Part shown: piece by piece, positions 24,855 through 35,356 of the stretch | How positions within the stretch are numbered: the stretch's first letter is position 1 | Layout: every line of letters begins with the position of its first letter | Source of the DNA: Bradyrhizobium stylosanthis | Lineage (GTDB): Bacteria > Pseudomonadota > Alphaproteobacteria > Rhizobiales > Xanthobacteraceae | DNA length: 64,000 bases | Direction: 5' to 3' | NCBI RefSeq assembly: GCF_001641335.1 | Contig: NZ_LVEM01000004.1 | Location: 248,001-312,000, forward strand | Program-made: the position numbers and the translations under genes | Notes under the pieces: generated by a model | What the model was told of the DNA's origin: nothing | What the model saw: only the letters and a program-made list of their open reading frames with translations | Databases searched by the model: none

Positions 24855-25835
24855 ATGCTCGCTTTCACGCTTCGCCGCGCCGTTCAGGCCATCGGCGTCA
24901 TGTTCGCCGTCGGCATCATCGCGTTCTCGATGTTCCGTTTCGCCGGTGACCCCGTCAACCAGATCGTCTCGATCGACACCTCGGCGGCCGAACGCGAAGC
25001 CGTGCGCAAGTCGCTCGGCCTCGACGATCCCGTGCCGGTGCAGTTCGTGCGCTATTTCGCCGATGCCGCGCAGTTCAAGTTCGGTGTTTCCTACCAGTTT
25101 CGCCAGCCGGTCTCGGCGCTGTTGAGCGAACGCATGCCGGCGACGCTGGAACTTGCGATCTGCGCGACCGTGTTCGCGATGGTGTTCGGCATCCTGATGG
25201 GCGTCTATTCCGCGCTCAAGCGCGACACCGCACTCGCCAAATTATTCCAGGCGGTCTCGTTGATCGGCATCTCGCTGCCGACCTTCCTGATCGGCATCCT
25301 GCTGATCTATCTGTTCGCGGTCACACTGGGCTGGCTGCCTTCGTTCGGCCGCGGCGAGGTGGTGAAGCTCGGCTGGTGGACGACGGGCCTGCTCACGCTG
25401 TCGGGCCTCAAGGCGCTGATCATGCCCTCGATCACGCTCGGCCTGTTCCAGATGACGCTGATCATGCGGCTGGTGCGCGCGGAGATGCTCGAAGTGCTGC
25501 GGACCGATTATATCCGCTTCGCGCGCGCGCGAGGGCTGACCACCCGTGCGATCCATTTCGGCCACGCGCTGAAGAACACCCTCATTCCCGTGATCACGGT
25601 GGCCGGACTGCAGTTTGGCTCGGTTATTGCATTTTCGATCATCACCGAAACCGTGTTCCAGTGGCCGGGCATGGGACTTCTGTTCGTCCAGGCCGTGCAA
25701 AACGTCGATATCCCGATCATGGCCGCCTATTTGCTGATGGTTTCGCTGATCTTCGTCACCATCAATCTGGTGGTCGACATTCTCTACACCGTGGTCGACC
25801 CGCGCCTCCGCGCGACGGTCGGCCGCGCCGCATAA
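24855..25835 (+). CDS. Peptide ABC transporter permease, DppB type (system 1)
   Basis: A 326-aa inner-membrane permease with about six hydrophobic helices. It begins MLAFTLRRAVQAIGVMFAVG, continues FAGDPVNQI (family G-D-P motif), and has the EAA-like loop ARGLTTRAIHFGHALKNTLIPVI. It pairs with the next gene. ATG 24855 is preferred to the GTG three codons earlier because AAGGAAA then sits at a suitable distance. Confidence 0.9.
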   Translation: MLAFTLRRAVQAIGVMFAVGIIAFSMFRFAGDPVNQIVSIDTSAAEREAVRKSLGLDDPVPVQFVRYFADAAQFKFGVSYQFRQPVSALLSERMPATLELAICATVFAMVFGILMGVYSALKRDTALAKLFQAVSLIGISLPTFLIGILLIYLFAVTLGWLPSFGRGEVVKLGWWTTGLLTLSGLKALIMPSITLGLFQMTLIMRLVRAEMLEVLRTDYIRFARARGLTTRAIHFGHALKNTLIPVITVAGLQFGSVIAFSIITETVFQWPGMGLLFVQAVQNVDIPIMAAYLLMVSLIFVTINLVVDILYTVVDPRLRATVGRAA

Positions 25836-25845
25836 GGCAGCCTGC

Positions 25846-26814
25846 ATGTCCGACGCAGTCGTCTCCAATTCCAACGGGCAGAGCACGCAGCCGGCGCACG
25901 CGCGCGGCTGGCTCAGCCGCGCGCTCGACAGCGACGTGTTTTATTCGTTCCGCCGCTCCAAGCTCACCATGGTCGCGGCCACCATCACGGTCCTGTTCTT
26001 CCTGCTTGCGATCTTCGCATCCGTGCTAGCGGTGCAGAACCCGTTCGATCCGGCACAGCTCCAGCTGATGAATTCGCGGATTTCGCCGCTCTGGACCGCC
26101 GACGGCCAGAGCCCGTTCCTGCTCGGCACCGACGAGCAGGGCCGCGACGTGTTCTCCGCCATTCTCTACGGCATGCGCATCTCGCTTGCCGTCGGTGTCG
26201 CGGGCGTGATCTTCGCCGGTGCGCTCGGCATCGCGCTCGGCCTCATCGCCGGCTATTTCGGCGGCGCGGTCGACGGCGTGATCATGCGGATCGCCGACGT
26301 TCAGCTCACCTTCCCCGCCATCCTGATCGCGCTGCTGGTCAACGGCATCGCGAAATCGATCCTCGGCAACCGGCTGGATGCCACCAGCATGCTGTTCGTG
26401 CTCGTCATCTCGATCGGCCTCAGCTTCTGGGTGGGTTACGCCCGGACCGTGCGCGGCTCCGTGATGGTCGAGAAGAACAAGGACTACGTGGCCGCCGCGC
26501 AGTTGATCGGCCTGCCCGCGCCCAAGATCATGCTGCGGCATGTGCTGCCGAACACGATGGGCCCGATCCTGGTCATCGCCACCATCAACCTCGCGCTCGC
26601 CATCATCACGGAAGCGACGCTGTCCTTCCTCGGCGTCGGCCTCCCCGACACCATGCCCTCGCTCGGCACGTTGATCCGCATCGGCAACAACTATCTGTTC
26701 GCCGGCGAATGGTGGATCGTCGCCTTCCCCGGGCTCGCGCTCGCAGCCCTGATCCTGTCGATCAACCTGCTCGGCGACTGGCTGCGCGACGCGCTTAACC
26801 CGAAACTTCGCTGA
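25846..26814 (+). CDS. Peptide ABC transporter permease, DppC type (system 1)
   Basis: A 322-aa permease with an N-terminal cytoplasmic part, then RRSKLTMVAATITVLFFL (first helix), the conserved FLLGTDEQGRDVFSAILYGMR and the EAA-like loop AAQLIGLPAPKIMLRHVLPNT. These are hallmarks of the OppC/DppC half of peptide importers. It starts 10 nt after the DppB-type gene and ends 4 nt before the ATPase. Confidence 0.92.
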   Translation: MSDAVVSNSNGQSTQPAHARGWLSRALDSDVFYSFRRSKLTMVAATITVLFFLLAIFASVLAVQNPFDPAQLQLMNSRISPLWTADGQSPFLLGTDEQGRDVFSAILYGMRISLAVGVAGVIFAGALGIALGLIAGYFGGAVDGVIMRIADVQLTFPAILIALLVNGIAKSILGNRLDATSMLFVLVISIGLSFWVGYARTVRGSVMVEKNKDYVAAAQLIGLPAPKIMLRHVLPNTMGPILVIATINLALAIITEATLSFLGVGLPDTMPSLGTLIRIGNNYLFAGEWWIVAFPGLALAALILSINLLGDWLRDALNPKLR

Positions 26815-26818
26815 GGCC

Positions 26819-27805
26819 ATGACCGAACCCGTTCTTTCCGTGCGTAACCTTCAGGTCGAGTTCGCCTCGCGCCGCGGCACGCTGCGCGCCATCGACGACG
26901 TCTCCTTCGATATCGCCAAGGGCGAGGTGCTGGGCGTGGTCGGCGAATCCGGCGCCGGCAAGTCCGTCACCGGCCTCGCGGTGATCGGCCTGATCGATCC
27001 GCCCGGCCGCATTGCCGGCGGCGAGATCCGCCTTGCAGGAATGCGGATCGACAACCTCCCTCCGGAGGAGATGCGCCGCGTCCGCGGCAAGCGCATCGGC
27101 ATGATCTTCCAGGACCCGCTCACCTCGCTCAATCCGCTCTACAAGGTCGGCGACCAGATCGTGGAGACGATCCGGACCCATCTCAATCTCTCCGAAACGG
27201 CCGCTCGCCGCCGCGCCATCGACCTGCTGGCCGAGGTCGGCATCCCCGCGCCGGAGAAGCGCATCGACGGCTATCCGCACGAATTCTCCGGCGGCATGCG
27301 CCAGCGCGTGGTGATTGCGCTCGCCATCTGCGCCGAGCCCGAACTGATCATCGCGGACGAGCCGACCACCGCCCTCGACGTCTCCGTGCAGGCCCAGATC
27401 ATCTCGCTGATCAAGCGGCTCGGCCGCGACCACGGCACCGCCGTGATGCTGGTGACCCACGACATGGGCGTGATCGCCGAAACCTCCGACCGCGTCGCGG
27501 TGATGTATGCCGGCCGCGTCGCCGAGATCGGCCCGGTACAGGACGTCGTGAGAAATCCGTTGCATCCCTACGCCAAGGGGCTGATGGGCGCGATCCCGAC
27601 GCTGGCCGGCGAGGACAAGCGCCTGGTGCAGATCCCCGGCTCGATGCCGCGCCTGTCGGCGATCCCGCGCGGCTGCTCGTTCAACCCGCGCTGCGCATCC
27701 GCCTTCGATCGCTGCCGGGTCGACCGGCCGGAGCCCCTGTCGCGCGGCACACAGTCCGTGGCCTGCCATCTCTATGACACTGCGCCGGCGGAGACCGCGG
27801 CATGA
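26819..27805 (+). CDS. Peptide ABC transporter ATPase, DppD type (system 1)
   Basis: A 328-aa nucleotide-binding protein. Walker A GESGAGKS at 42-49; signature FSGGMRQR; Walker B LIIADEPTTALD; switch His in VTHDMGV. The C-terminal oligopeptide-family extension contains GCSFNPRCASAFDRC, whose spaced Cys residues resemble the Fe-S cluster region described in some DppD proteins. Starts 4 nt after the DppC-type gene and overlaps the next ATPase (ATGA). Confidence 0.93.
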   Translation: MTEPVLSVRNLQVEFASRRGTLRAIDDVSFDIAKGEVLGVVGESGAGKSVTGLAVIGLIDPPGRIAGGEIRLAGMRIDNLPPEEMRRVRGKRIGMIFQDPLTSLNPLYKVGDQIVETIRTHLNLSETAARRRAIDLLAEVGIPAPEKRIDGYPHEFSGGMRQRVVIALAICAEPELIIADEPTTALDVSVQAQIISLIKRLGRDHGTAVMLVTHDMGVIAETSDRVAVMYAGRVAEIGPVQDVVRNPLHPYAKGLMGAIPTLAGEDKRLVQIPGSMPRLSAIPRGCSFNPRCASAFDRCRVDRPEPLSRGTQSVACHLYDTAPAETAA

Positions 27806-28791
27806 GCACGCCCTTCGTCCAGGCTACCAATCTGCGCCGCGTCTTCGACGTCTCGAAGCCCTGGCTCAACCGCGTGCTGGAAGGCGGCCATCTCGAATAC
27901 CTCAAGGCCGTCGATCACGTCACCTTCGACATCCGCAAGGGCGAGACCTTTGCGCTGGTCGGCGAGTCCGGCTCGGGCAAGACCACGGTGGCGCGGATGG
28001 TGGTCGGCCTGCTGCCGCCGAGCTCCGGCGACGTGCTGATCGACGGCATCTCGATGGCCGATCCCAGGCAGGCGCCGGCGCGGCGCAAGCTGCGCCGCCG
28101 CATCCAGATGATCTTCCAGGATCCCTATGCGAGCCTGAACCCGCGCTTCCGGGTCGATGCCATCATCTCCGAGCCGATCCGCGCCTTCGATCTGATCCAG
28201 GGCGAGCGCGACATCCAGGCGCGCGTCGGCGAATTGCTCAGCCTTGTCGGCCTGCATCCCGACGATCGCCTGAAGTTTCCGCACGAATTCTCCGGCGGCC
28301 AGCGCCAGCGTATCGCAATCGCACGGGCGCTCGCTTCCAACGCCGAGTTCATCGTCTGCGACGAGCCGACCTCGGCGCTGGACGTCTCCGTTCAGGCGCA
28401 GATCCTCAATTTGATGCGCGATCTCCAGGACAAGTTCGGCCTGACCTACATGTTCATCAGCCACAACCTCGCCGTGGTCCGTCACATGGCGAGCCGCGTC
28501 GGGGTGATGTATCTCGGCCGCATCGTCGAGATCGCGGAGGGACGCGAGCTGTTTTCCCGCCCTCGCATGCCCTACACCAAGATGTTATTGGGCGCCGTGC
28601 CGGATCTGGCGATGAGCGGCCGCCAGCGCATTCCGGTGAAGGGCGAGATTCCGAACCCGATCAATCCGCCGCCCGGCTGCGCCTTCAATCCGCGCTGCCC
28701 GCTGGCGTTCGATCTTTGCCGCAAGGAAACCCCGGAACTGATCGACGGCGTCGCCTGCCACGCGGTGAACACCGCGCCGGTCCCGGCCTAA
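27802..28791 (+). CDS. Peptide ABC transporter ATPase, DppF type (system 1)
   Basis: A 329-aa partner ATPase. Walker A GESGSGKT at 54-61; signature FSGGQRQR; Walker B FIVCDEPTSALD; C-terminal extension GCAFNPRCPLAFDLC. The start overlaps the DppD-type stop by 4 nt. With the preceding four genes it completes one importer (SBP, two permeases, two ATPases). An 82-bp gap without clear terminator separates it from ggt. Confidence 0.93.
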   Translation: MSTPFVQATNLRRVFDVSKPWLNRVLEGGHLEYLKAVDHVTFDIRKGETFALVGESGSGKTTVARMVVGLLPPSSGDVLIDGISMADPRQAPARRKLRRRIQMIFQDPYASLNPRFRVDAIISEPIRAFDLIQGERDIQARVGELLSLVGLHPDDRLKFPHEFSGGQRQRIAIARALASNAEFIVCDEPTSALDVSVQAQILNLMRDLQDKFGLTYMFISHNLAVVRHMASRVGVMYLGRIVEIAEGRELFSRPRMPYTKMLLGAVPDLAMSGRQRIPVKGEIPNPINPPPGCAFNPRCPLAFDLCRKETPELIDGVACHAVNTAPVPA

Positions 28792-28873
28792 CGCGCGCGT
28801 GCCATGCGGCCTGTGCATTTGGCATCCCAGTGCCGGTTGTGATCAATTGCGCGCGCCGCAAATGAGGTAGCCC

Positions 28874-30679
28874 ATGGCCAGCAACGTCAATCCCGATCCC
28901 TTCACGACGCGTCCCGAGATCGAGGGTACGTTCGGCGTTGTCGCCACCACACACTGGATCGCGACCGCCGTCGGCATGGCCATCCTGGAAAAGGGCGGCA
29001 ACGCCTTCGACGCGGGCGTCGCCACCGCGTTCACGCTCCAGGTGGTCGAACCGCATCTGAACGGCCCCGGCGGCGACGTCCCCATTATCGTCCATGACGT
29101 CAAGCGCGGCCGCACCGAAGTGATCTGCGGCCAGGGCCCTGCCCCGGCGCGCGCCACCATCGCGCATTACAAGAGCGAAGGCCTCGACATGGTGCCCGGC
29201 ACCGGCCTGCTCGCGGCCTGCGTTCCCGGCACCTTCGAATCCTGGATGATGCTGCTGCGTGACTACGGCACCATGCGCGTGCGCGACGTGCTGGAACCTG
29301 CCATCTCCTATGCCCGCGACGGCTATCCGCTGGTCGAACGCGCCTGCGCGACGATTCAGACCGTCGAGCAGCTGTTCCGCAAGCACTGGCCGACGTCGGC
29401 TGCGGTCTACCTGCCCAATGGCGAGGTGCCGAAGCCCGGCTCGATGTTCACCAACAAGACGCTGGCGGCGACCTACACCCGGATCCTGAACGAAGCCGAG
29501 AACGGCGGCGGCGGCCGCGATGCCGAGATCGAGCGTGCGCGAAAGGCCTGGTCGCAAGGCTTTGTCGCCGAGGCCATCGACAAGTTCTGCCGCACGCAAG
29601 AGGTCATGGATGTCAGCGGCTCGCCGCATCGCGGCGTGCTCACAGCCGACGACATGGCGCGCTGGCAGCCGACGGTCGAGGCACCGCTGACCTACGACTA
29701 CGGCCGTTACACCGTCTGCAAGGCCGGCGTCTGGAGCCAGGGTCCGGTCACGCTGCAGCAGCTCGCGCTACTGAAGGGCTTTGCGCTCGATGGGCTCGAT
29801 CCGACCGGGCCCGAATTCATCCATCTCCAGATCGAATGCGCCAAGCTCGCCTTCGCCGACCGCGAGAAATTCTACGGCGATCCCAAGTTCAGCGAGATCC
29901 CGATCGCGACGCTACTGTCGGATGCCTATAACGACGAGCGCCGCAAGCTGGTCACCGAGAAGGCTTCGCTCGATCTCCGGCCCGGCACGGTCGAAGGCTT
30001 CGGCGGCGTGGTCAAGCTGCGCCGCGCGGAAGGCCAACGCGAGGCCGTCGGCGCGCTCGGCGCCGGCGAGCCAACCGTGGGGCGCTTCGGCGAGGTGCGC
30101 GGCGACACCGTGCATTTCGACATCATCGACAAGGCCGGCAACATGGTGTCCTCGACGCCATCAGGCGGCTGGCTGCAATCCTCGCCTGTCATTCCCGAGC
30201 TGGGCTTCTGCCTCGGCAGCCGCGCGCAAATGTTCGATCTGGAGGAGAACCAGCCGGGCTCGCTCGCGCCGGGCAAGCGGCCGCGCACGACGCTGTCGCC
30301 GACCATGGCGCTGCGCGACGGCGAGCCTTACCTCGCCTGGGGCTCGCCCGGCGGCGACCAGCAGGATCAGTGGATCACGCAGTTCTTCCTGCGCCACGTC
30401 CATTGCAATCTCAACCTCCAGGAATCGATCGACGCGCCGGCTTGGCATTCCGAGCACTTCCCGATCTCGTTCTGGCCGCGCACCGCCCGCCCCGGCGTGC
30501 TCGTGGTCGAGAACCGCGTGCCGAAGGCGACCATCGAGAGCCTGCGCGAACGCGGGCACATCGTCGAGGTCGGCCCCGACTGGTCGGAAGGCCGTCTCAC
30601 CGCGGCCTCGCGCGTCGGCGTACGCCGGCGTGCCGCCGCCAATCCGCGCGGCATGCAAGGCTACGCCGCGGGACGTTGA
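28874..30679 (+). CDS. ggt: Gamma-glutamyltransferase family Ntn-hydrolase
   Basis: A 601-aa precursor. The N-terminal large-subunit region has GVVATTHWIATAVGMAILEKGGNAFDAGVA and LNGPGGDVP, typical of the family. The predicted self-cleavage site and nucleophile is Thr412 in RGDTVHFDIIDKAGN, corresponding to the TTHYS motif of E. coli GGT. The following GGW and SPGGDQQDQW stretches form the oxyanion region. No signal peptide is seen, so it may act in the cytoplasm, unlike periplasmic E. coli GGT. Lying between two peptide importers, it probably hydrolyses imported glutathione, gamma-glutamyl compounds or similar amides. RBS GAGG before ATG 28874. Confidence 0.88.
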   Translation: MASNVNPDPFTTRPEIEGTFGVVATTHWIATAVGMAILEKGGNAFDAGVATAFTLQVVEPHLNGPGGDVPIIVHDVKRGRTEVICGQGPAPARATIAHYKSEGLDMVPGTGLLAACVPGTFESWMMLLRDYGTMRVRDVLEPAISYARDGYPLVERACATIQTVEQLFRKHWPTSAAVYLPNGEVPKPGSMFTNKTLAATYTRILNEAENGGGGRDAEIERARKAWSQGFVAEAIDKFCRTQEVMDVSGSPHRGVLTADDMARWQPTVEAPLTYDYGRYTVCKAGVWSQGPVTLQQLALLKGFALDGLDPTGPEFIHLQIECAKLAFADREKFYGDPKFSEIPIATLLSDAYNDERRKLVTEKASLDLRPGTVEGFGGVVKLRRAEGQREAVGALGAGEPTVGRFGEVRGDTVHFDIIDKAGNMVSSTPSGGWLQSSPVIPELGFCLGSRAQMFDLEENQPGSLAPGKRPRTTLSPTMALRDGEPYLAWGSPGGDQQDQWITQFFLRHVHCNLNLQESIDAPAWHSEHFPISFWPRTARPGVLVVENRVPKATIESLRERGHIVEVGPDWSEGRLTAASRVGVRRRAAANPRGMQGYAAGR

Positions 30680-30688
30680 AGGCAGCAC

Positions 30689-31395
30689 ATGACCTGGTCG
30701 ATCATCGCGCGAGACCCTGCCACCGGCCAGTTCGGCATCGCGGTTGCGACCCGCTTCTTCGCGGTCGGCGCGCGCGTGCCCTATATCGCCGCCGGACTCG
30801 GCGCGATCGCGACCCAGGCCTTCGTCAATCCCTATTACGGCATCGACGGCGTCAAGCTCTTGCGCGAGGGCCTCAACGTCCATGACGTGCTCGCCACGCT
30901 GCTGGCGACCGACGATGGCCGCGAAAGCCGCCAGCTCCACATCATGGACGCCAGCGGCGAGATCGCGGCGCATACCGGGCGCGACTGCGTCGACTGGTGC
31001 GGCCACGTCGCCGGCAGCGGCTTCTCGATCGCCGGCAACATGCTGGCAGGCGCCGACGTGCTCGACGAGACCGCAAAGACCTACATCGCCAATGACAGCC
31101 TGCCCTTTCCGCGCCGCCTGCTCGCGGCGATGCGCGCCGGCGAAGCCGCCGGCGGCGACAAGCGCGGCAAGCAGTCCGCCGCGCTGCTGATCCACGGCGA
31201 GGAGGAATGGCCGGCGCTGGACATTCGCGCCGACGATCATCCCGATCCGCTCGGCGAGCTCGAACGGCTCGAACGCGTCAGCCAGGAGCTCTGGGTGCAT
31301 TTCCGTCCCTCCATGCCGACGCGGCAAAACCCGGCCGGCAACACCGATCGCAGCGTCATCGAGGCCACCATCGCCGCCGCGCGCGCAAGACAAGC

Positions 31396-31399
<4 letters not shown>
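30689..31399 (+). CDS. DUF1028 family protein (putative Ntn-hydrolase-like)
   Basis: A 236-aa protein beginning MTWSIIARDPATGQFGIAVA, with AVGARVPYIAAGLGAIATQA and NPYYGIDGVKLLREG, the hallmarks of DUF1028. Members are predicted to have an Ntn-hydrolase fold and often sit next to peptidase, GGT or peptide transport genes, but no reaction is firmly established. It starts 9 nt after ggt and its stop overlaps the next ATPase (ATGA), so it is clearly part of the same operon. A role in breaking down imported peptides or amides is inference. Confidence 0.85.
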
Positions 31400-32385
<986 letters not shown>

Positions 32386-32399
32386 TGGCCGCGCTCCCT

Positions 32400-32532
32400 C
32401 CTCTCGTTCCCCGGGCGCAGCGCAGTACAAGCGAAGCGCCGTGGTGCGCTGCTGAACCGGGGCCCATGCAACAACAATCTAGGTCCCGGTTCAGCGTCGC
32501 AACACTTCGCGTTGCGCCGCGCCCGGGACACG
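32400..32532. repeat. CCCGGG palindromic repeat inside the operon, copy 2
   Basis: Between the two system-2 ATPase genes. Left end CCCCGGGCGCAGCGCAG, middle TGCTGAACCGGGGCCC and TAGGTCCCGGTTCAGCG in inverted orientation, right end GTTGCGCCGCGCCCGGGACA. The unit can fold into one long hairpin in the mRNA. Same family as 10319-10471, 35218-35349 and 59972-60108. Confidence 0.7.
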
Positions 32533-32560
32533 AGATGGGAATTCGCGGGGAGCAAGGCCG

Positions 32561-33664
32561 ATGACGACGCTCCTTGAGGTCAACGGCCTGGTCAAGCATT
32601 TCGTCGCCGAGCGCTCGCTGTTCGGCCGCGCGCTGGCGCATGTGAAGGCCGTCGACGGCGTATCCTTTTCGCTCGACGCCGGCAAGACGCTGGCGCTGGT
32701 CGGCGAATCCGGCTGCGGCAAATCCACCGTCAGCCGCCTGGTGCTGCGGCTGATCGAGCCGGACGCTGGCGCGATACGCTTCGACGGCCGCGCCCTTCTC
32801 TCGCTCGATGCCGACGCGCTGCGAAAATTCCGCCGCGAGGCGCAGATCATCTTCCAGGACCCCTACGCCTCGCTCAATCCGCGCATGACGGTCGGCCAGA
32901 TCCTGACCGAGCCGCTGGCGCTGCACGATCTCGTTCCGCCGGTGCAGCGGGCCGAGCGCGTCGCGGAGATCCTGCGGCTGGTTGGCCTCGAGCCGCGGCT
33001 CGCCCGGCGCTATCCGCACGAATTCTCCGGCGGCCAGCGCCAGCGTATCGCGATCGCCCGCGCGCTCGCGGTCGAGCCGAAGCTGATCATCTGCGACGAA
33101 CCGGTCTCGGCGCTCGATGTCTCGATCCGCTCGCAGATCCTGAACCTGCTGCGCGAGCTGCAGGACCGGCTCGGCCTCGCCTATATCTTCGTCTCGCACG
33201 ACCTCGCCGTGGTCAAGCACATCGCCGACCGCGTCGCCGTGATGAATCTCGGCCAGATCGTCGAGGAAGCCGATGCCGGCGATTTGTTCGCCACACCGCG
33301 TCATCCCTATAGCCGGGCGCTGCTGTCCGCGATCCCCGTGCCCAAACCGCGGGCAAAGCGCAGCCGCATTGTGCTGCAGGGGGAGATCCCCAGCGCGCTC
33401 AACCCGCCGAGAGGATGCCGCTTCCACACCCGCTGCCCCTATGTGATCGAGCGCTGCCGCAGTGAAATGCCGCAGCTCGTGCCGGATGGCATCGGACATG
33501 CAACGGCCTGCCACCGAACGTCGGAACTGCCGTCCTCCGCGGCGATCGTCCCGTCCGACGGCGGTTTCTCGCCGATCCTTGAAAAATTGGTCGCCGCCTT
33601 CAGCGGCGGCCCGGAAGCAGCGCGCGGCAGCGGGGTTAGTCCATTGGGGACCGATCCCGGATAG
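32561..33664 (+). CDS. Peptide ABC transporter ATPase, DppF type (system 2)
   Basis: A 367-aa ATPase. Walker A GESGCGKS at 48-55; signature FSGGQRQR; Walker B LIICDEPVSALD; C-terminal GCRFHTRCPYVIERC. It is about 35 residues longer than the system-1 counterpart, with a low-complexity tail after the family extension (SDGGFSPILEKLVAAFSGGP) whose role is unclear. Begins 28 bp after the repeat and is followed 23 bp later by SBP 2. Confidence 0.92.
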   Translation: MTTLLEVNGLVKHFVAERSLFGRALAHVKAVDGVSFSLDAGKTLALVGESGCGKSTVSRLVLRLIEPDAGAIRFDGRALLSLDADALRKFRREAQIIFQDPYASLNPRMTVGQILTEPLALHDLVPPVQRAERVAEILRLVGLEPRLARRYPHEFSGGQRQRIAIARALAVEPKLIICDEPVSALDVSIRSQILNLLRELQDRLGLAYIFVSHDLAVVKHIADRVAVMNLGQIVEEADAGDLFATPRHPYSRALLSAIPVPKPRAKRSRIVLQGEIPSALNPPRGCRFHTRCPYVIERCRSEMPQLVPDGIGHATACHRTSELPSSAAIVPSDGGFSPILEKLVAAFSGGPEAARGSGVSPLGTDPG

Positions 33665-33687
33665 CCGCTAAACAGAGGTTGAGAGCG

Positions 33688-35199
33688 ATGAGTTTCATGC
33701 GTTTGGCAATCCTGGCGTCGGCCCTGCTGACGTCGCTCGTGGGCACAGCCCAAGCCCAGACCACGCTTCGCATCGGCATCGCCGAGGACCCGGACATCCT
33801 CGATCCGAGCATCGGCCGCACCTATGTCGGCCGTATCGTCTTCTCCGCGTTCTGCGACAAGCTGTTCGACATCGACGAGAAGCTCAACATCGTGCCGCAG
33901 CTCGCGCTGTCCCACGAAACGTCGGCTGACGGCAAGGAGATGACCATCAAGCTGCGGCCTGGCGTCAAATTCCACGACGGCGAGCCGCTGGATGCCGAAG
34001 CCGCGAAATTCTCGCTCGAGCGTCACATGACGCTGCCGACCTCGTTCCGCAAATCCGAGCTCGCCAGCGTCGACCATGTCGAGGTGGTCGATCCCCTCAC
34101 CATCAAGCTGGTGCTGAAGACGCCCTACTCGCCGCTGATCGCCCAGCTCACCGACCGCTCCGGCATGATGGTGTCGCCCAAGGCGGCCAAGGAGGCCGGC
34201 GACAAGTTCGGCCTGCATCCGGTGTGCGCCGGTCCGTACAAGTTCGTCGAGCGCGTCCAGCAGGACCGCATGGTGTTCGAGAAGTTCGCCGACTACTGGA
34301 ACAAGGACAACATCCACATCGACCGCGTCGTGTTCCTGCCGATCGTCGATGCCACCGTGCGCCTCGCCAACCTCAAGTCCGGCGGGCTCGACCTGATCGA
34401 GCGTGTGCTCGCCACCGACATCAAGGATGTCCGCGCCGATTCCCGCCTCGTGCTGTCGACCGCGCCGGAGCTCGGCTATCTCGGCCTGACCGTCAACATC
34501 GGCAACGACAAGACCAAGGGCCCCCTGAGCCAGTCGGCGAAAGTCCGCCAGGCGCTCGACCTGTCGATCGATCGCGAAGCGATCAACCAGGTCGTCTTCA
34601 ACGGCGAGTTCACACCCGGCAATCAATGGGTCAGCCCGAAACATCCCTATTACCAGAAGGCCTTCCCGGTCCGCGGCCGCGACGTCGCCAAGGCCAAGGC
34701 GCTCCTGAAGGAAGCCGGCGTCACCACGCCCGTGACCGTCGACTACATGATCCCCAAAGGCGCGGAGAACGAAGCCGTCGCCCAGGTGGTCCAGTCGATG
34801 GCCGCGGAGGCAGGCTTCGACATCAAGATCCGCGCGGTCGAGTTCGCGACCACCTTCAAGCAGGCCCAGTCCGGCGAGTTCCAGGTGTTCCAGATCAACT
34901 GGAGCGGCCGCATCGATCCCGACGGCAATTCCTACATCTTCATGCGCAGCAAGGCGCCGCAGAACGACGGCGTCTATTCGAACCCGGAGGCCGACAAGCT
35001 GCTGGAAGACGGACGCATGACGTCCAACGTCGAGGAGCGCAAGGCGATCTACGAGAAGCTGACCAAGATCCTGCTCGACGATCTGCCGATCATCTACATC
35101 TACCACCGCACGCTGCTGATCGCACACACGAAGAAGCTCGAAGGCTATCGTCAGATGCCCGACGGGCTGGTGCGCGTGGTCGGGCTGAAGTTCAAGTGA
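33688..35199 (+). CDS. ABC transporter substrate-binding protein, peptide family (SBP 2)
   Basis: A 503-aa family-5 binding protein with a signal peptide (residues 1-25, cleavage near AQA-Q). Typical stretches are TTLRIGIAEDPDILDPSIGR, ITIKL-like segments followed by GVKFHDGEPLDAEA, and GPYKFVERVQQDRM. ATG 33688 follows GAGG; another ATG three codons later is possible. It is a distinct sequence from SBP 1, so the two importers probably differ in substrate range. Confidence 0.9.
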   Translation: MSFMRLAILASALLTSLVGTAQAQTTLRIGIAEDPDILDPSIGRTYVGRIVFSAFCDKLFDIDEKLNIVPQLALSHETSADGKEMTIKLRPGVKFHDGEPLDAEAAKFSLERHMTLPTSFRKSELASVDHVEVVDPLTIKLVLKTPYSPLIAQLTDRSGMMVSPKAAKEAGDKFGLHPVCAGPYKFVERVQQDRMVFEKFADYWNKDNIHIDRVVFLPIVDATVRLANLKSGGLDLIERVLATDIKDVRADSRLVLSTAPELGYLGLTVNIGNDKTKGPLSQSAKVRQALDLSIDREAINQVVFNGEFTPGNQWVSPKHPYYQKAFPVRGRDVAKAKALLKEAGVTTPVTVDYMIPKGAENEAVAQVVQSMAAEAGFDIKIRAVEFATTFKQAQSGEFQVFQINWSGRIDPDGNSYIFMRSKAPQNDGVYSNPEADKLLEDGRMTSNVEERKAIYEKLTKILLDDLPIIYIYHRTLLIAHTKKLEGYRQMPDGLVRVVGLKFK

Positions 35200-35217
35200 C
35201 GGGCCCGATGATGAGTG

Positions 35218-35349
35218 CGCGTCCCGGACGCGGCGCAGCGCGCGAGCGCTGCACCGCAGAGCCGGGACCCACAGCGGTCAAGCGCTCCGGCCATTGGGTC
35301 CCGGTTCAGCAGCGCAACATTGCATGTTGCGCAGCGCCCGGGACACGGG
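35218..35349. repeat. GTCCCGGACGC palindromic repeat inside the operon, copy 3
   Basis: Between SBP 2 and the DppB-type permease. Left GTCCCGGACGCGGCGCAGCG and CCGCAGAGCCGGGACCC, right GGGTCCCGGTTCAGCAGCGC and GCAGCGCCCGGGACACG, together a long inverted structure. Its right end is only 7 nt from the permease ATG. Confidence 0.75.
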
Positions 35350-35356
35350 TCGCGCC

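Noticed and set aside
26430..26450. A GGGTGGGTTACGCCC stretch resembling the 15691-15806 repeat
   Set aside because: It lies within the DppC-type permease coding sequence (FWVGYARTV) with no inverted partner; coincidental.
27774..28865. A plus-strand frame overlapping the DppF-type ATPase in another register
   Set aside because: The translation is repetitive Arg/Ala/Gly text without motifs, whereas the chosen frame has Walker A, signature and Walker B.
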